This document shows positions 24,826 through 33,341 of a stretch of 64,000 nucleotides of DNA, piece by piece. Within the stretch, counting starts at the first letter, position 1; each line of letters starts with the position of its first letter. Both the position numbers and the translations under genes were made by a program. Source of the DNA: Acidipila rosea. Lineage in GTDB: Bacteria > Acidobacteriota > Terriglobia > Terriglobales > Acidobacteriaceae. The stretch covers positions 1-64,000 of the forward strand of contig NZ_SMGK01000002.1 in the NCBI RefSeq assembly GCF_004339725.1, given 5' to 3'. The notes under the pieces were generated by a model. It was not told where the DNA came from, did no database searches, and saw only the letters and a program-made list of their open reading frames with translations.

Positions 24826-25773
24826 TTAGGCAATCTTTAGGCGTGCGACTATGCGTTGTGCCTTGGTCGCAATTTCCCACGCACGAGCGCAGCAAAGTGC
24901 AGCGGGAAGCTCTGCTTCACAGCGAACTTTCAGCATCGTGATGACATCCTCGATCGGCGCTCCGTCGAGCAGCCATTGACGAGCTGAAGCGACGTCAATC
25001 GTCCGTTGCACGTAGTACAGCGGATTGGGCTTGTCAGAGCGGCGCGACGCCAGCTCCTGCGTCAGCTTGCCGGCGTCTTTGCCTTGGGCGAGCTGAAAGC
25101 AAGCCCAGGCCCAATCCTGTTCGGAATGGGTGTCTTTATGGCCGGAGGACAACCGTGCGTTCCCGCAAAGCGGGAGCATGGCGAAAGCCGGAGCGTCCGG
25201 CAACCGAAAGTCCGTAGGGCTGTAGGTGGCGTCGGACGGGTATTCGACCGCGACGGAGTAAGCGGGAGAATACTTCCGGTTCAGAAAACCGGGAATGCGA
25301 AGCACCCGGTTGCAGTCGGTGCAAGCGGGATCGCCGCCGAAGGCGAATGCGAGCCGCTTGAGAGTCTCTTCCTGCTGAGCAAAGTCGAAGCCTGCCACCC
25401 GCCAGAGCACCTGGTACTTACCCGGCGACGTGGAGAGGATGGCGACCGGAACGGGCAGGCCATCCGGTGCCTGGAGCGCGGCGAGACGGGCATCGCCATC
25501 CTCATCAATGTCCAAGTACAAATGCCGGACTGAAGCGATGCTTTCCTTGGTGCGTTTCCGGCTGCCACCGCGTAGCGGATTGGCAGCCACATAGATGTTC
25601 GCGCCGTGATGATTTTCATGCGCGAGCCAGCCGAGGTAACGAGGCGCGAGCGTCTGTTCTAAGGTAACGATGCGTTGCTGCGTTTTCGCGGGGCTCTCCG
25701 TGCGCAGCAGGAGAGCAATCGTCGAGCCATGAGCGAAGCTCCGAGTGAGAAAGTCTTTGGCAACTTCATTCAT
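24826..25773 (-). CDS. RepB-type DNA primase
   Basis: The protein has 315 residues; GGAGGTG precedes the ATG. It contains the features of the RepB primase domain: RHLYLDIDEDGDARL (acidic metal site), ILSTSPGKYQVLWRV, and GGDPACTDCNRVLRIPGF. Such primases prime the complementary strand of transferred or replicating element DNA. The C-terminal 100 residues are helical and may be a primase-associated helix bundle. It lies just downstream of ssb in the same orientation, fitting a DNA-processing operon for conjugation. Confidence 0.82.
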   Translation of the reverse strand: MNEVAKDFLTRSFAHGSTIALLLRTESPAKTQQRIVTLEQTLAPRYLGWLAHENHHGANIYVAANPLRGGSRKRTKESIASVRHLYLDIDEDGDARLAALQAPDGLPVPVAILSTSPGKYQVLWRVAGFDFAQQEETLKRLAFAFGGDPACTDCNRVLRIPGFLNRKYSPAYSVAVEYPSDATYSPTDFRLPDAPAFAMLPLCGNARLSSGHKDTHSEQDWAWACFQLAQGKDAGKLTQELASRRSDKPNPLYYVQRTIDVASARQWLLDGAPIEDVITMLKVRCEAELPAALCCARAWEIATKAQRIVARLKIA

Positions 25774-25873
25774 CGAACCACCTCCATTCGCTTTTCATTG
25801 CGAGGCCATGTCAGGGGTTTAGCAGTCGAAGAAGTCCGGCTCGATGCCGGACTCTTCGGTGAAAGGAAGGGGC

Positions 25874-26251
25874 CTATGCGGCCACTTCCTCCTCGGTGAG
25901 CTCTTCGTCGTCTTCCACGGCCGCCTTGGCGGCGCGATCCAGCTTGAGAATCGAGCTCACTCGAACCTCCCAAACCGTCTGCTCCGAATCGGTCTTGGTG
26001 CTGGTGTACTTGCGGCTGCGGTACTCGCCCTCGATCAGGATGTGAGCGCCCTTGGTCAGCTTGGCGGCGAACTCTCCGAGCTTGCCGAAAACGATGCAGC
26101 GGTGCCAGTCGGTGTGCTCGATGTACTTGCCGTCCTTCTTGTAGGAGGACTTGGTTGCGAGGGAGAGAACGGTGAGGCTGCGGTCGTCGTTGGTGCGAAC
26201 TTCTGCGTCGCTGCCTAGGAAACCGATGAGGGTGACTTTGTTGGTGTACAT
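25874..26251 (-). CDS. ssb: Single-stranded DNA-binding protein
   Basis: The protein has 125 residues from the ATG at 26,251. It is a typical OB-fold SSB: NKVTLIGFLGSDAEVRT, then LSLATKSSYK, HTDWHRCIVFGKLGEFAAK, and ILIEGEYRSRKY. The end is acidic (EDDEELTEEEVAA) but lacks the DDDIPF-type tip that recruits host partners in chromosomal SSB. It likely coats element DNA during transfer with the neighbouring primase. An upstream in-frame extension to 26,746 has no coding character and is rejected. Confidence 0.92.
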   Translation of the reverse strand: MYTNKVTLIGFLGSDAEVRTNDDRSLTVLSLATKSSYKKDGKYIEHTDWHRCIVFGKLGEFAAKLTKGAHILIEGEYRSRKYTSTKTDSEQTVWEVRVSSILKLDRAAKAAVEDDEELTEEEVAA

Positions 26252-26794
26252 GGTGGTGATCTCCGTTTCGTTGTATTTCCCGTATCCTGCTCGGGTCACC
26301 CTTCGCGAAGCGAGCGAGTGGGCCCGGCTCCCAAGTGCCAAGGAGTGCTTTCTTGGTGGGACCCGGAAAAAGTTTGTGCGGCGTTCGTTGCCGCGGCATT
26401 CAAACTTTTTCTGGGAGGAACCGAGACCCCGAAGGGACGCTGTAAGCGAAGCAGAACGACGCCGTGCCGCAGGGCGCCGGTATGGCCCCGAAGCGTGAAC
26501 CCGAAGCAGAGGACGGGATACGCACGGAAGGCACCCATATTCACCGAAGTCACCCCTACCATCCCTGCGACGGAATGCTCCACCTACCGCAGCCGCGTGT
26601 GGCCCTACAATGTCCGGGGGGAAGGACGGCTTCGAGCACACCGATTGGCCCGCGTACCACAGCATCTCGGCAGGCGGGATTGCCAAGCTAGTCGCTTCTT
26701 GAGACAAGTTGGGCTGTGCAGCCGCAAGAGCCGCATGAAAGACCATCGGAGTGACCTCGGTTCGGGTTGGGATTCTTAGGTGGAAGCCTGCGCG
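26252..26794 (-). other. Long leader between trbB and ssb, with a stable hairpin
   Basis: These 543 bases contain no convincing gene. The arms GAAAAAGTTTG (26,366-26,376) and CAAACTTTTTC (26,401-26,411) form an exact 11-bp stem, with a nested GCGGC/GCCGC stem inside the loop. The hairpin lies about 115 bases upstream of the ssb start. It could be a terminator of the trb operon, an attenuator, or a single-stranded priming structure. Promoters for the ssb operon should be here. Confidence 0.45.
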
Positions 26795-27763
26795 TCAGGC
26801 ATCGGAAGCACGATAGACCTCCTCCGTCTGGAAGCATTGCTCCGCATGACTGTATCCAGAGACCGTAATCAGTTCCCGGATGCGTCGGCGGCCTGTGACA
26901 TCGCGTTCGCAGTGCAACACAAAGTCCACGGCTTTGCCGGTCTGCGACCGGACAAATGCCTGATCCAAATTCGTTCTGGCACTCAGGGCCATGTCCGCGA
27001 GTCTGTCGAGCGCATCAAGAGCCGAATCCGCGTGCAACGTCGAGAGTGTTCCGCCGTGCCCGGTGTTCATGGCCTGCAGCAAGTCGTAGCCGCATTCGTC
27101 GCGAATCTCGCCCATGATGATCCGGTCGGGACGATGGCGCAGAGCCGCCGCAACAAGCTGGCTTGGCGTGACCGCTACCTGACCGGGGATCGCCGCAACA
27201 GCCTCCCACCGAACCGCGTTGGGATGAGCCACCTTCAACTCAGCAGGTTGCTCGATCACGACGAGCCGTTCGCACAGCGGAACATGATCCAAGAGCGCCT
27301 TCATCAACGTGGACTTACCCGACCCCGTTCCGCCGCTGATGATGCCGTTCTTACGCTTAAGAATCAGGTTGACGACATCATCGCGAACAATGGCCGGAAA
27401 GCTGCCCGCAGCTACCAGCTCATCGCTGGTGAACCAGCGATTGAATTTGCGGACGGTCAGCGTCGGCCCGTTGATCGATGAAGGAGAGCCGACGACCGCC
27501 ACACGCGACCCGTCTGGCATACGGGTATTCAGGATGGGATTCTGTTGCGTGAGGTCCTGCCCCAGGATGCGAGCAACGCGCTCAATTGCGGCCTGTAGCC
27601 GATCATTCGTGTAGGGCGTGGAGAGCGGAATATGCTCGACCACGCCGCCTTTATCGGCGAACACTCCCGTCGTTCCGTTAATCATCAAGTCCGAGATGGA
27701 CGGGTCCACGAGGAGCGCCCGCAACTCCTCGGGAAAGAACGGGAGTATCAGCTCGAAGCTCAT
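26795..27763 (-). CDS. trbB: VirB11/TrbB secretion ATPase
   Basis: The protein has 322 residues with GGAG before the ATG. It has the VirB11 pattern: N-terminal domain (DPSISDLMINGTTGVFADKG), Walker A SGGTGSGKSTLM, the Asp box with VVIEQPAEL, MGEIRDECGYDLLQAMNTGH, and HGGTLSTLHADSA. It is a hexameric cytoplasmic ATPase that switches the channel between pilus assembly and DNA transport. It overlaps the trbF stop by four bases and is the last gene of the secretion operon. Confidence 0.92.
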   Translation of the reverse strand: MSFELILPFFPEELRALLVDPSISDLMINGTTGVFADKGGVVEHIPLSTPYTNDRLQAAIERVARILGQDLTQQNPILNTRMPDGSRVAVVGSPSSINGPTLTVRKFNRWFTSDELVAAGSFPAIVRDDVVNLILKRKNGIISGGTGSGKSTLMKALLDHVPLCERLVVIEQPAELKVAHPNAVRWEAVAAIPGQVAVTPSQLVAAALRHRPDRIIMGEIRDECGYDLLQAMNTGHGGTLSTLHADSALDALDRLADMALSARTNLDQAFVRSQTGKAVDFVLHCERDVTGRRRIRELITVSGYSHAEQCFQTEEVYRASDA

Positions 27764-28566
27764 CGCGTTGCTCCGGTGACGGGCTGGGCGATGGCGTTGG
27801 GGCTTGCGCTTGCAGTACCAGGCGCAACGATGTCCACCGAGACGCGGTTCTCGTGGAACTCGGTGATCGTCAGGCCCAACGGGTTGATGAACTCATACTG
27901 CGGGTAAATCTTCGCCTGATCGCTGACCTGCATCGGGTTGAGGTAGTAGGTGACAGAAGCAAGCCAGTGCTCCGTACGGGGCTCGTGTGAGTGCTCTTCG
28001 GAGAAGATCTTGTCGAAGGTCACCAGCGCCGTTCCACGCGCAATGCGGACTCCTTCCACCATCTCCTCCGACATCGCCGTGATGGTAACGTTGCGGACCT
28101 GGACGTCACTCGATTCCACCTGTCCGGCGGTCACTTGAGAGACGAGGTGAGCCTGGTTGTCAGCTCCCATGAGCTGCGCGGCAAGCGGGCCCGAAAGAAA
28201 GTAGTAATTTAGCGGATACTTCTTCGCAATCGTCTCGCGATTGATGGTGTAACGATAGTTCGCCCAATCGGTGACATAGGTGCGGACCTCGCCCTCACGC
28301 GGGCTGTAGTTCAGATCGGTGTACTGGATCGCCTGCGCGCGTCCCATCTCGTCGATGCGGATGTACCGATTCGCAATCGGGCGATGGGCCAGGGAGAAGT
28401 TCAGCCACATGGAACCGCAGAGCAATACCGTTCCGCAGCCGATGATGAGACGGTAGGCTTTCCGCTCCGCATAGTGCGAGGAATAGACTTCGTTCCCGAC
28501 CTGGTCGGCGAGCAGCGATTGCTCCGGCGTAAGGGAGCGGTCAATGAGTACTGTGTTCGTGGACAT
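27760..28566 (-). CDS. trbF: VirB8/TrbF inner-membrane channel protein
   Basis: The protein has 268 residues; AAAGGAG lies upstream of the ATG. A cytoplasmic N-terminus is followed by one membrane helix (RLIIGCGTVLLCGSMWLNF, about 44-62) and a periplasmic domain of VirB8/TrbF type. The gene order J-L-F supports the call. VirB8 proteins nucleate the channel by contacting VirB9, VirB10 and VirB6-like partners. The last 25 residues are Ala/Pro-rich. Confidence 0.82.
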   Translation of the reverse strand: MSTNTVLIDRSLTPEQSLLADQVGNEVYSSHYAERKAYRLIIGCGTVLLCGSMWLNFSLAHRPIANRYIRIDEMGRAQAIQYTDLNYSPREGEVRTYVTDWANYRYTINRETIAKKYPLNYYFLSGPLAAQLMGADNQAHLVSQVTAGQVESSDVQVRNVTITAMSEEMVEGVRIARGTALVTFDKIFSEEHSHEPRTEHWLASVTYYLNPMQVSDQAKIYPQYEFINPLGLTITEFHENRVSVDIVAPGTASASPNAIAQPVTGATR

Positions 28567-28744
28567 GGGGGCTGTTGCTCCTTTCCGAGACGGCTTTCAG
28601 GACTACGTAGGCGTAGATGAAGCCCGCGATCAGCACACCTACACACAAGAGCAAGAAGAGTGGCCGGGCGACCCGCCGCACCGTGCGGCTGTTCGAAGCG
28701 AGGTTCCCGGAAACAAGTGCGGTTAGAAATGCCCAGATGTTCAT
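28541..28744 (-). CDS. Small single-pass membrane protein in trb operon
   Basis: The protein has 67 residues; its ATG overlaps the trbL stop (ATGA) and its end overlaps the trbF start by 26 bases. One membrane helix (PLFLLLCVGVLIAGFIYAYVVL, about 28-49) is flanked by a basic N-terminal part and a short tail rich in His and Ser. The tight coupling and clear membrane helix support a real gene. It may be an assembly or entry-exclusion factor, but no family is recognised. Confidence 0.6.
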   Translation of the reverse strand: MNIWAFLTALVSGNLASNSRTVRRVARPLFLLLCVGVLIAGFIYAYVVLKAVSERSNSPHVHEHSTH

Positions 28745-29664
28745 GCTCCGCCGCCTTTCATGGCCAACATACTGCCGAGACTTCCTGCTGCCATTGGAGC
28801 AGCGGACGTTAAGCCCGCCGCGCCGCCGAAGATAGCCTGCGTCATGCTCGGAATGAACAGCATATTGATGATGAAAGCCACGAAAATCATTAAGCAAGGA
28901 ATGAGATTGGCAATCCACATATCCATCGAGTAGTTGCCGTTGAAGGTCTGCTGAAGAAAGCCGTTCATGAAACCGGCCCAGACGTAGATAAACGCGGCTG
29001 CCACAGCGCGAATCATGGCGAAGCTAATAAGGACATCAAGGAAATGGAAGAACTTGGCTTTGAAGGTCTGCGTCATGAGCAGCGGCACGAATACAGGACC
29101 AAACAAGGCGGTCACGCCATAGAGGATGAAGGCGCTGCAATTGATGACGAAGAGAATGGCCGATGCTAAGCCAAGCATGATCTGCACCAACACATAGCAG
29201 AGGATCTGAACGGGGGCCGTAAACGACGGCATGGAGGTGCCATCACCGGCGGTCTTGAGGAGTTGCAAGAGCTGGTCCAACGAGTGCTGGTCGAAGGCTG
29301 CGCCCATCGCCTGGGCGATGTAGCTGAAGAAGTGATTGATACCGAAGCTCGCGCCCGGGAATGGGTTCACCCAATAGTTCAATAGCAGGCTGCAGACGAT
29401 CAACTTCAGGAGGAAGTGTGTGAGGTCGCCGGCACGGACGGGGTGATGGTGCAAGCGGAAGGTCATCGTACTGGTGTTCCAGTTGATGACCATGTTTACG
29501 AGGGTGAAGAGAGCGATGGCGCTTAGCTCTGTCCAACCGAACTGAGTGAGCGCGCCGCCGTTTTGCGTCGTAAGGTTCGTCAAGTTGTTGGTGAACTGGT
29601 AGAGCCAGTCCATACCTGAGCTTGCGGACGGCAGTGCTTGTGCGAGAACGATAGCGGCGCTCAT
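28741..29664 (-). CDS. trbL: VirB6/TrbL polytopic channel protein
   Basis: The protein has 307 residues with GGGAGAG before the ATG. It has about six hydrophobic segments, including LSAIALFTLVNMVINW, LIVCSLLLNYW, LCYVLVQIMLGLASAILFVI, and LIPCLMIFVAFIINMLFI. Size and topology fit TrbL/VirB6, the inner-membrane part of the DNA path. The C-terminus is Gly/Ala/Met-rich. It lies between a small coiled-coil gene and a small membrane protein gene. Confidence 0.82.
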   Translation of the reverse strand: MSAAIVLAQALPSASSGMDWLYQFTNNLTNLTTQNGGALTQFGWTELSAIALFTLVNMVINWNTSTMTFRLHHHPVRAGDLTHFLLKLIVCSLLLNYWVNPFPGASFGINHFFSYIAQAMGAAFDQHSLDQLLQLLKTAGDGTSMPSFTAPVQILCYVLVQIMLGLASAILFVINCSAFILYGVTALFGPVFVPLLMTQTFKAKFFHFLDVLISFAMIRAVAAAFIYVWAGFMNGFLQQTFNGNYSMDMWIANLIPCLMIFVAFIINMLFIPSMTQAIFGGAAGLTSAAPMAAGSLGSMLAMKGGGA

Positions 29665-29685
29665 CTTGATCTCTCCCGGATGGGG

Positions 29686-29934
29686 TTATGGAAGGTAGCT
29701 CTTCCAGGTCTTGCTTTCATTGCCAGCAGCGGAGTTGTGCTTCTTCTTGTCTTCCTCGACCTTCTTGCGAAACGCCTCATCTTCCTTCCGGCGTTGTTCT
29801 GCGTCACGCTGTTGCTGTTCGAGAATGGCTGCCGCCTTGGCGGCCTCATGGCGTTGGTAGATCGCGGCGCTGGCGATGGTAGCCAGCACCGCAAGGATTG
29901 CAATCAACAGTTTCGTGTTGAGGAGTTTCAGCAT
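29686..29934 (-). CDS. Small signal-anchored coiled-coil protein
   Basis: The protein has 82 residues from the ATG at 29,934; the longer in-frame extension overlaps trbJ and is rejected. One N-terminal hydrophobic segment (LLIAILAVLATIASAAIY) is followed by a strongly charged Glu/Lys/Arg coiled coil. It ends SKTWKSYLP, very like the DSTWQTYLP end of the upstream trbJ product. The operon position matches small TrbK-like accessory proteins, but similarity is not demonstrable here. Confidence 0.62.
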   Translation of the reverse strand: MLKLLNTKLLIAILAVLATIASAAIYQRHEAAKAAAILEQQQRDAEQRRKEDEAFRKKVEEDKKKHNSAAGNESKTWKSYLP

Positions 29935-29945
29935 GGCTCTCCCGG

Positions 29946-30728
29946 TTACGGCAGATATGTCTGCCAGGTGCTGTCTTCGCTTGCCGCGCTCATGTCGTGC
30001 GTGGCATGTTGCGTCTGCACGAAGACCGCCGTGTTGAGGTCGGTCGCTGCCGCGTTCCTCTGCTGCATGTTCGTTACCGCCATCTCTGACGCAAGACATG
30101 CCTGTAATGTGCCCTGATTCTGCATTTCGGACATACGTTGCACTTCGGCGGCGTTCAGCAGATTCAGTTGTTGAACCTCGCTATTGGTTGCGCTGGAGCC
30201 GTCAAGCTGGTTGGCTATCAGGGTGCTATTCGCGGTGGAGTTCTGCATCCTCGCCGACCGGTAGGCACCGACCGCTGTAATGCAGTCCGGCGATACCGAG
30301 TCCGACATTTCGATCATGGCCAGTTGTGCCATCTGTGGGCTGCCGAGCGTCTGGCCTTGGAGATAGGAAGACGCACTGGATTTCACAGGAACGGTGGCGG
30401 ACTTCCAGCCCGTGCTGGAGGCCGTCGGTGAGTTCGTATTGAACGCAATCGACATGCCGTTGGTCTCGCCAAACATATTGGCGACATTCACGTTCTTCAA
30501 CGCAGTCAGCGTGGTTTGCCACTGCTGCTTAAGGGAGAAGTGCTCAATGTTGTTCTTGAGCATGTTGTACTGCTGTGTGATCGTGGTGAGCTGCGACACC
30601 AGACTCGCGTAGCTCGTCGGATCGAAGACGATGTCGCCGATGCCGAAGAGTGCGAAGCTCGGCGTAGCGGTGAGCAGCAACGCCGCGCCTGTTATAAACC
30701 ACTTACGATCTTTGGGGTTGAGTTTCAT
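29946..30728 (-). CDS. trbJ: VirB5/TrbJ-like pilus-associated protein
   Basis: The protein has 260 residues with AGGAGG before the ATG. The N-terminal signal peptide (WFITGAALLLTATPSFA) is followed by FGIGDIVFDPTSYASLVSQL, the hallmark of TrbJ/VirB5 proteins. A long helical region rich in Gln, Asn and Ser follows. It is exported and is thought to sit at the pilus tip or assist pilus assembly. The C-terminal nonapeptide DSTWQTYLP is shared in pattern with the next small gene product. Confidence 0.85.
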   Translation of the reverse strand: MKLNPKDRKWFITGAALLLTATPSFALFGIGDIVFDPTSYASLVSQLTTITQQYNMLKNNIEHFSLKQQWQTTLTALKNVNVANMFGETNGMSIAFNTNSPTASSTGWKSATVPVKSSASSYLQGQTLGSPQMAQLAMIEMSDSVSPDCITAVGAYRSARMQNSTANSTLIANQLDGSSATNSEVQQLNLLNAAEVQRMSEMQNQGTLQACLASEMAVTNMQQRNAAATDLNTAVFVQTQHATHDMSAASEDSTWQTYLP

Positions 30729-30752
30729 CGCGCCTCCTGCGATTGGGTTGAA

Positions 30753-30959
30753 CTACATGCACTGCGGGCAGGTCGGGTCCAACCTGTCTAGGGGAAACGG
30801 AAGATGCACGCTGTGCTCGATGGCTTGGTGGGATTGGAGGTAAATCCACGCCAACGCATTGCGTCCGGTGTTGGTTGCCACTAGAGCAAGTACAAGCACA
30901 ACAGCAACTACTGTTCCGAGAACTTCGGCACGCCACGTAGTAAGCGAACGAGTGACCAT
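30753..30959 (-). CDS. Small membrane protein with C-terminal CPxC
   Basis: The protein has 68 residues from the ATG at 30,959, which has GGAGGA upstream. One membrane helix (LGTVVAVVLVLALVATN) is followed by about 35 residues ending in CPQCM. The CxxC at the extreme C-terminus may bind metal or form a disulphide. It starts one base after the stop of the preceding small gene. No family is recognised. Confidence 0.58.
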   Translation of the reverse strand: MVTRSLTTWRAEVLGTVVAVVLVLALVATNTGRNALAWIYLQSHQAIEHSVHLPFPLDRLDPTCPQCM

Positions 30960-30960
30960 C

Positions 30961-31194
30961 TCAGTCCTCCTCCGCGAGTTGGCGAGCGACCCGGGGGATG
31001 ATCGCCACCCACTTTGATCCACTGCGTTCGATAGCCTCCGCTATCGAGTAATCCGTCTCTGCCAGCCAATCAGCGCGGTTCAGCACAAGCGCCACAGCAA
31101 CCCGCTCGCCGGTTGACTGAACCGCCCACGCTTCATGACCGCCGCGCGTGGCATCCGGCGATTTGCGGAGCAGATGTTCGTAACGTGCATTCAT
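30961..31194 (-). CDS. Small hypothetical protein in trb operon
   Basis: The protein has 77 residues, with AAAGGAG upstream of its ATG. It is soluble with no signal sequence, and mostly helical (LVLNRADWLAETDYSIAEAI). It lies between trbI and a small membrane protein gene and is tightly spaced with both. I do not recognise it. The good ribosome site and packing support it as real. Confidence 0.6.
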   Translation of the reverse strand: MNARYEHLLRKSPDATRGGHEAWAVQSTGERVAVALVLNRADWLAETDYSIAEAIERSGSKWVAIIPRVARQLAEED

Positions 31195-31207
31195 AGCGGC
31201 TCCTTTG

Positions 31208-32482
31208 TCAGAGCGTGGGATCGACGCGATGCTCCGCGTAGGAAGGGATCAGGATGTCGCGCCCGATATAGACACGCGCACGCGAGCCTTCTTTCAGCGT
31301 GATAACCGGAAGCCGATTGAGGAAGTGATTGAGCACCTGTTCTCCCTCGGCGGCTGTTTGCTCGGAGATGCCGTTGCGGATCTGAGTGGAAGGCGTAAAG
31401 ACACTTCCGTTGTTTCCGATCTGAGCGAGGCCGCCTAGTCCTCCTATTGCTGCGGCAGCTCCGAAGGCCATCAGATAACCGTGGTCAACCTTTGTGGCAA
31501 GTCCGGTCGTCCCGATCTGGTCGAGGCCAAGGTATTTGTCGAAGTCGAGGGAGAAGCCATCCGGACACACAGCACGGTGAAAGGTGACGAACATCTTCCG
31601 TTGCTGCGCATTGCCGACGCTCTGCACGGTGCCGATGAGCCGCGTACCCTGTGGCATCAAGAGCTGTTGGTGGTCGTGCGAGTAGTAGTCCGTCGTCAGC
31701 ATGACGAGGATCGGGCCGGACAAGCCGCCGTCAATATGGTTCGTGACGACGCCTTCGAGAACGGTGCCTTCAAAGACTCGATAGAGGCGGCCCTGATACT
31801 GATCGAAGGTGTATTGGCCCATGGGATCGGATTTACCGGCTTGCAGGGATGCAGCATCGACAGAGGCCGGCCTGCCTGCGGTTTCCTCAGCTTTGGCCAA
31901 CTCTGGCGCTGCCTGCTTTTCGGAAAGCACAGCGGTGGGAGCGCCTGGTGAACCGGCATGAGAGAAATCAATCGCGACCGTGTCGCTGTTAAGAGCATCC
32001 TGCTGTTGCTTCTCAATGGCGAGGCGTTTCTGCTTTGCTTCCGCCTGGGCCTCGGAGAGATTCGAGGTGTGCTGCGGCGCATTGGCGCTGCCGCCATAGA
32101 TGGAATCGCGCTGTGCCGCGGTCATCGGTGGCGCGGTGTTCGATTCCGGCCCAGGAATGTTCTGCTCCTGTTGGAGTTGCTGCATCGCATCCGCAAGAGC
32201 TTGCTGCCGCTGGCGCTCTTCCGCATCGTGACGAGCCTGCATCTGTTGCTGGGTCTCAAAGCTGGACACCTGCTGCGCGTTCGGCGTCGTCGGACTCATC
32301 GTGAGCGCGCTCTTTGGGGCAGCCTTCTTGTTCCCGCTCAAGAGACTTGATACGTTTGCGATCCCGATCAAGGCCACGATGACGACAAGAGCGATGACCA
32401 CAGGCATACTCTTCCGCAAGGGCGGCTTCGATTCCGGCTGGTCCGGCACGGTCGCGTGGGTATTGTTGTCGAGTTCTGCCAT
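31208..32482 (-). CDS. trbI: VirB10/TrbI channel scaffold protein
   Basis: The protein has 424 residues with GGGAGGT before the ATG. A short cytoplasmic N-terminus leads to one membrane helix (MPVVIALVVIVALIGIANV, about 27-45). A long Gln/Ala-rich linker follows, then the C-terminal beta-barrel domain with FEGTVLEGVVTNHIDGG, LLMPQGTRLIGTV and GTTGLATKVDHGY, as in VirB10/TrbI. The protein spans both membranes and passes energy state to the outer pore. It directly follows trbG with a two-base gap. Confidence 0.92.
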   Translation of the reverse strand: MAELDNNTHATVPDQPESKPPLRKSMPVVIALVVIVALIGIANVSSLLSGNKKAAPKSALTMSPTTPNAQQVSSFETQQQMQARHDAEERQRQQALADAMQQLQQEQNIPGPESNTAPPMTAAQRDSIYGGSANAPQHTSNLSEAQAEAKQKRLAIEKQQQDALNSDTVAIDFSHAGSPGAPTAVLSEKQAAPELAKAEETAGRPASVDAASLQAGKSDPMGQYTFDQYQGRLYRVFEGTVLEGVVTNHIDGGLSGPILVMLTTDYYSHDHQQLLMPQGTRLIGTVQSVGNAQQRKMFVTFHRAVCPDGFSLDFDKYLGLDQIGTTGLATKVDHGYLMAFGAAAAIGGLGGLAQIGNNGSVFTPSTQIRNGISEQTAAEGEQVLNHFLNRLPVITLKEGSRARVYIGRDILIPSYAEHRVDPTL

Positions 32483-32484
32483 GA

Positions 32485-33318
32485 CTACCTCCCCTCGGTG
32501 GTGCGGTGGAAGTCCACCCGCTGCTTGCCAATGGCGAGGTAGCCGCTATCGACCTGCTTGGGAATCGTGTACAAGCCATTGGCGAAATCGAAGTTGATGA
32601 GGGATGGCTTCTTGTCCTTCACCTCATAGAGGGCAGGCGTCTCCTGGAACTGGCCGCGCAAATACGTGAACTTGTCGTCGCGCCAAATCTGCTGCAGGCC
32701 AAGTTCTTTGCCTTTCTTCTCATCCCATGCGTAATCGAAGTGAAGTGAGCCGGGATACTGGCTGCGATAGGTTTCTTCCTTCGTCTGCTCGGCTTTGAGC
32801 GTCGCCGCCTGCGCCGCTTGGGCCGCGGCGGCATCCTGCTTAGCTTTGTCGAGGTCTGCTGCAGGCACGAACACCGGCAACTGCGTCAGCTTCTCTTTGG
32901 CTGCCTTGTCGCCTGGCTCAATGAGCACCGTCGAGTCATAGTGGGCATCATCGTCAGCGGAGACCTCACGCAACTCAAGGGTGTACTCGTTGCCATGATC
33001 AGAGACGATGTGAATGTCCGTCGCTGTGTGGGCCGTCTTGGGCTTCACGCTGATAAAGCGCGAGGCCACATGCCCGCCATCGAACACCCAATCCACCGTG
33101 TCACCGGCAAAGACATTCGCGACCTTCTCTTCAGCAGGCAGGACAATCAATGTCGATTGCAGCAGGCCGGCACGAATCACGGGTGGAGTCTGTGACTCCG
33201 AAACTGTGACCGTGCGCGGCGCATTGGGCTGAAGCGGATGCGTCGGCCCAGCAGCATGCAGGGAGACCGAGGCCAGTGCGAGGTGGAGAGCTACGACGAC
33301 GAGGATAGGCGGCTTCAT
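32485..33318 (-). CDS. trbG: VirB9/TrbG outer channel protein
   Basis: The protein has 277 residues with AAAGGA before the ATG. The signal peptide (ILVVVALHLALASVSLHA) is followed by an N-terminal domain with FAGDTVDWVF and VKPKTAHTATDIHIVSD, typical of VirB9/TrbG. The C-terminal domain has FDYAWDEKKGKELGLQ and DDKFTYLRGQFQETPALYEV. It is part of the periplasmic and outer-membrane core complex with VirB10. Confidence 0.9.
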   Translation of the reverse strand: MKPPILVVVALHLALASVSLHAAGPTHPLQPNAPRTVTVSESQTPPVIRAGLLQSTLIVLPAEEKVANVFAGDTVDWVFDGGHVASRFISVKPKTAHTATDIHIVSDHGNEYTLELREVSADDDAHYDSTVLIEPGDKAAKEKLTQLPVFVPAADLDKAKQDAAAAQAAQAATLKAEQTKEETYRSQYPGSLHFDYAWDEKKGKELGLQQIWRDDKFTYLRGQFQETPALYEVKDKKPSLINFDFANGLYTIPKQVDSGYLAIGKQRVDFHRTTEGR

Positions 33319-33341
33319 GTGTTCTGTCCTTTCTGTGTGAA

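Noticed and set aside
26252-26746. In-frame N-terminal extension of SSB
   Set aside because: It lacks SSB character, is Arg/Pro-rich as non-coding GC-rich DNA tends to be, and the OB fold begins exactly at the ATG at 26,251.
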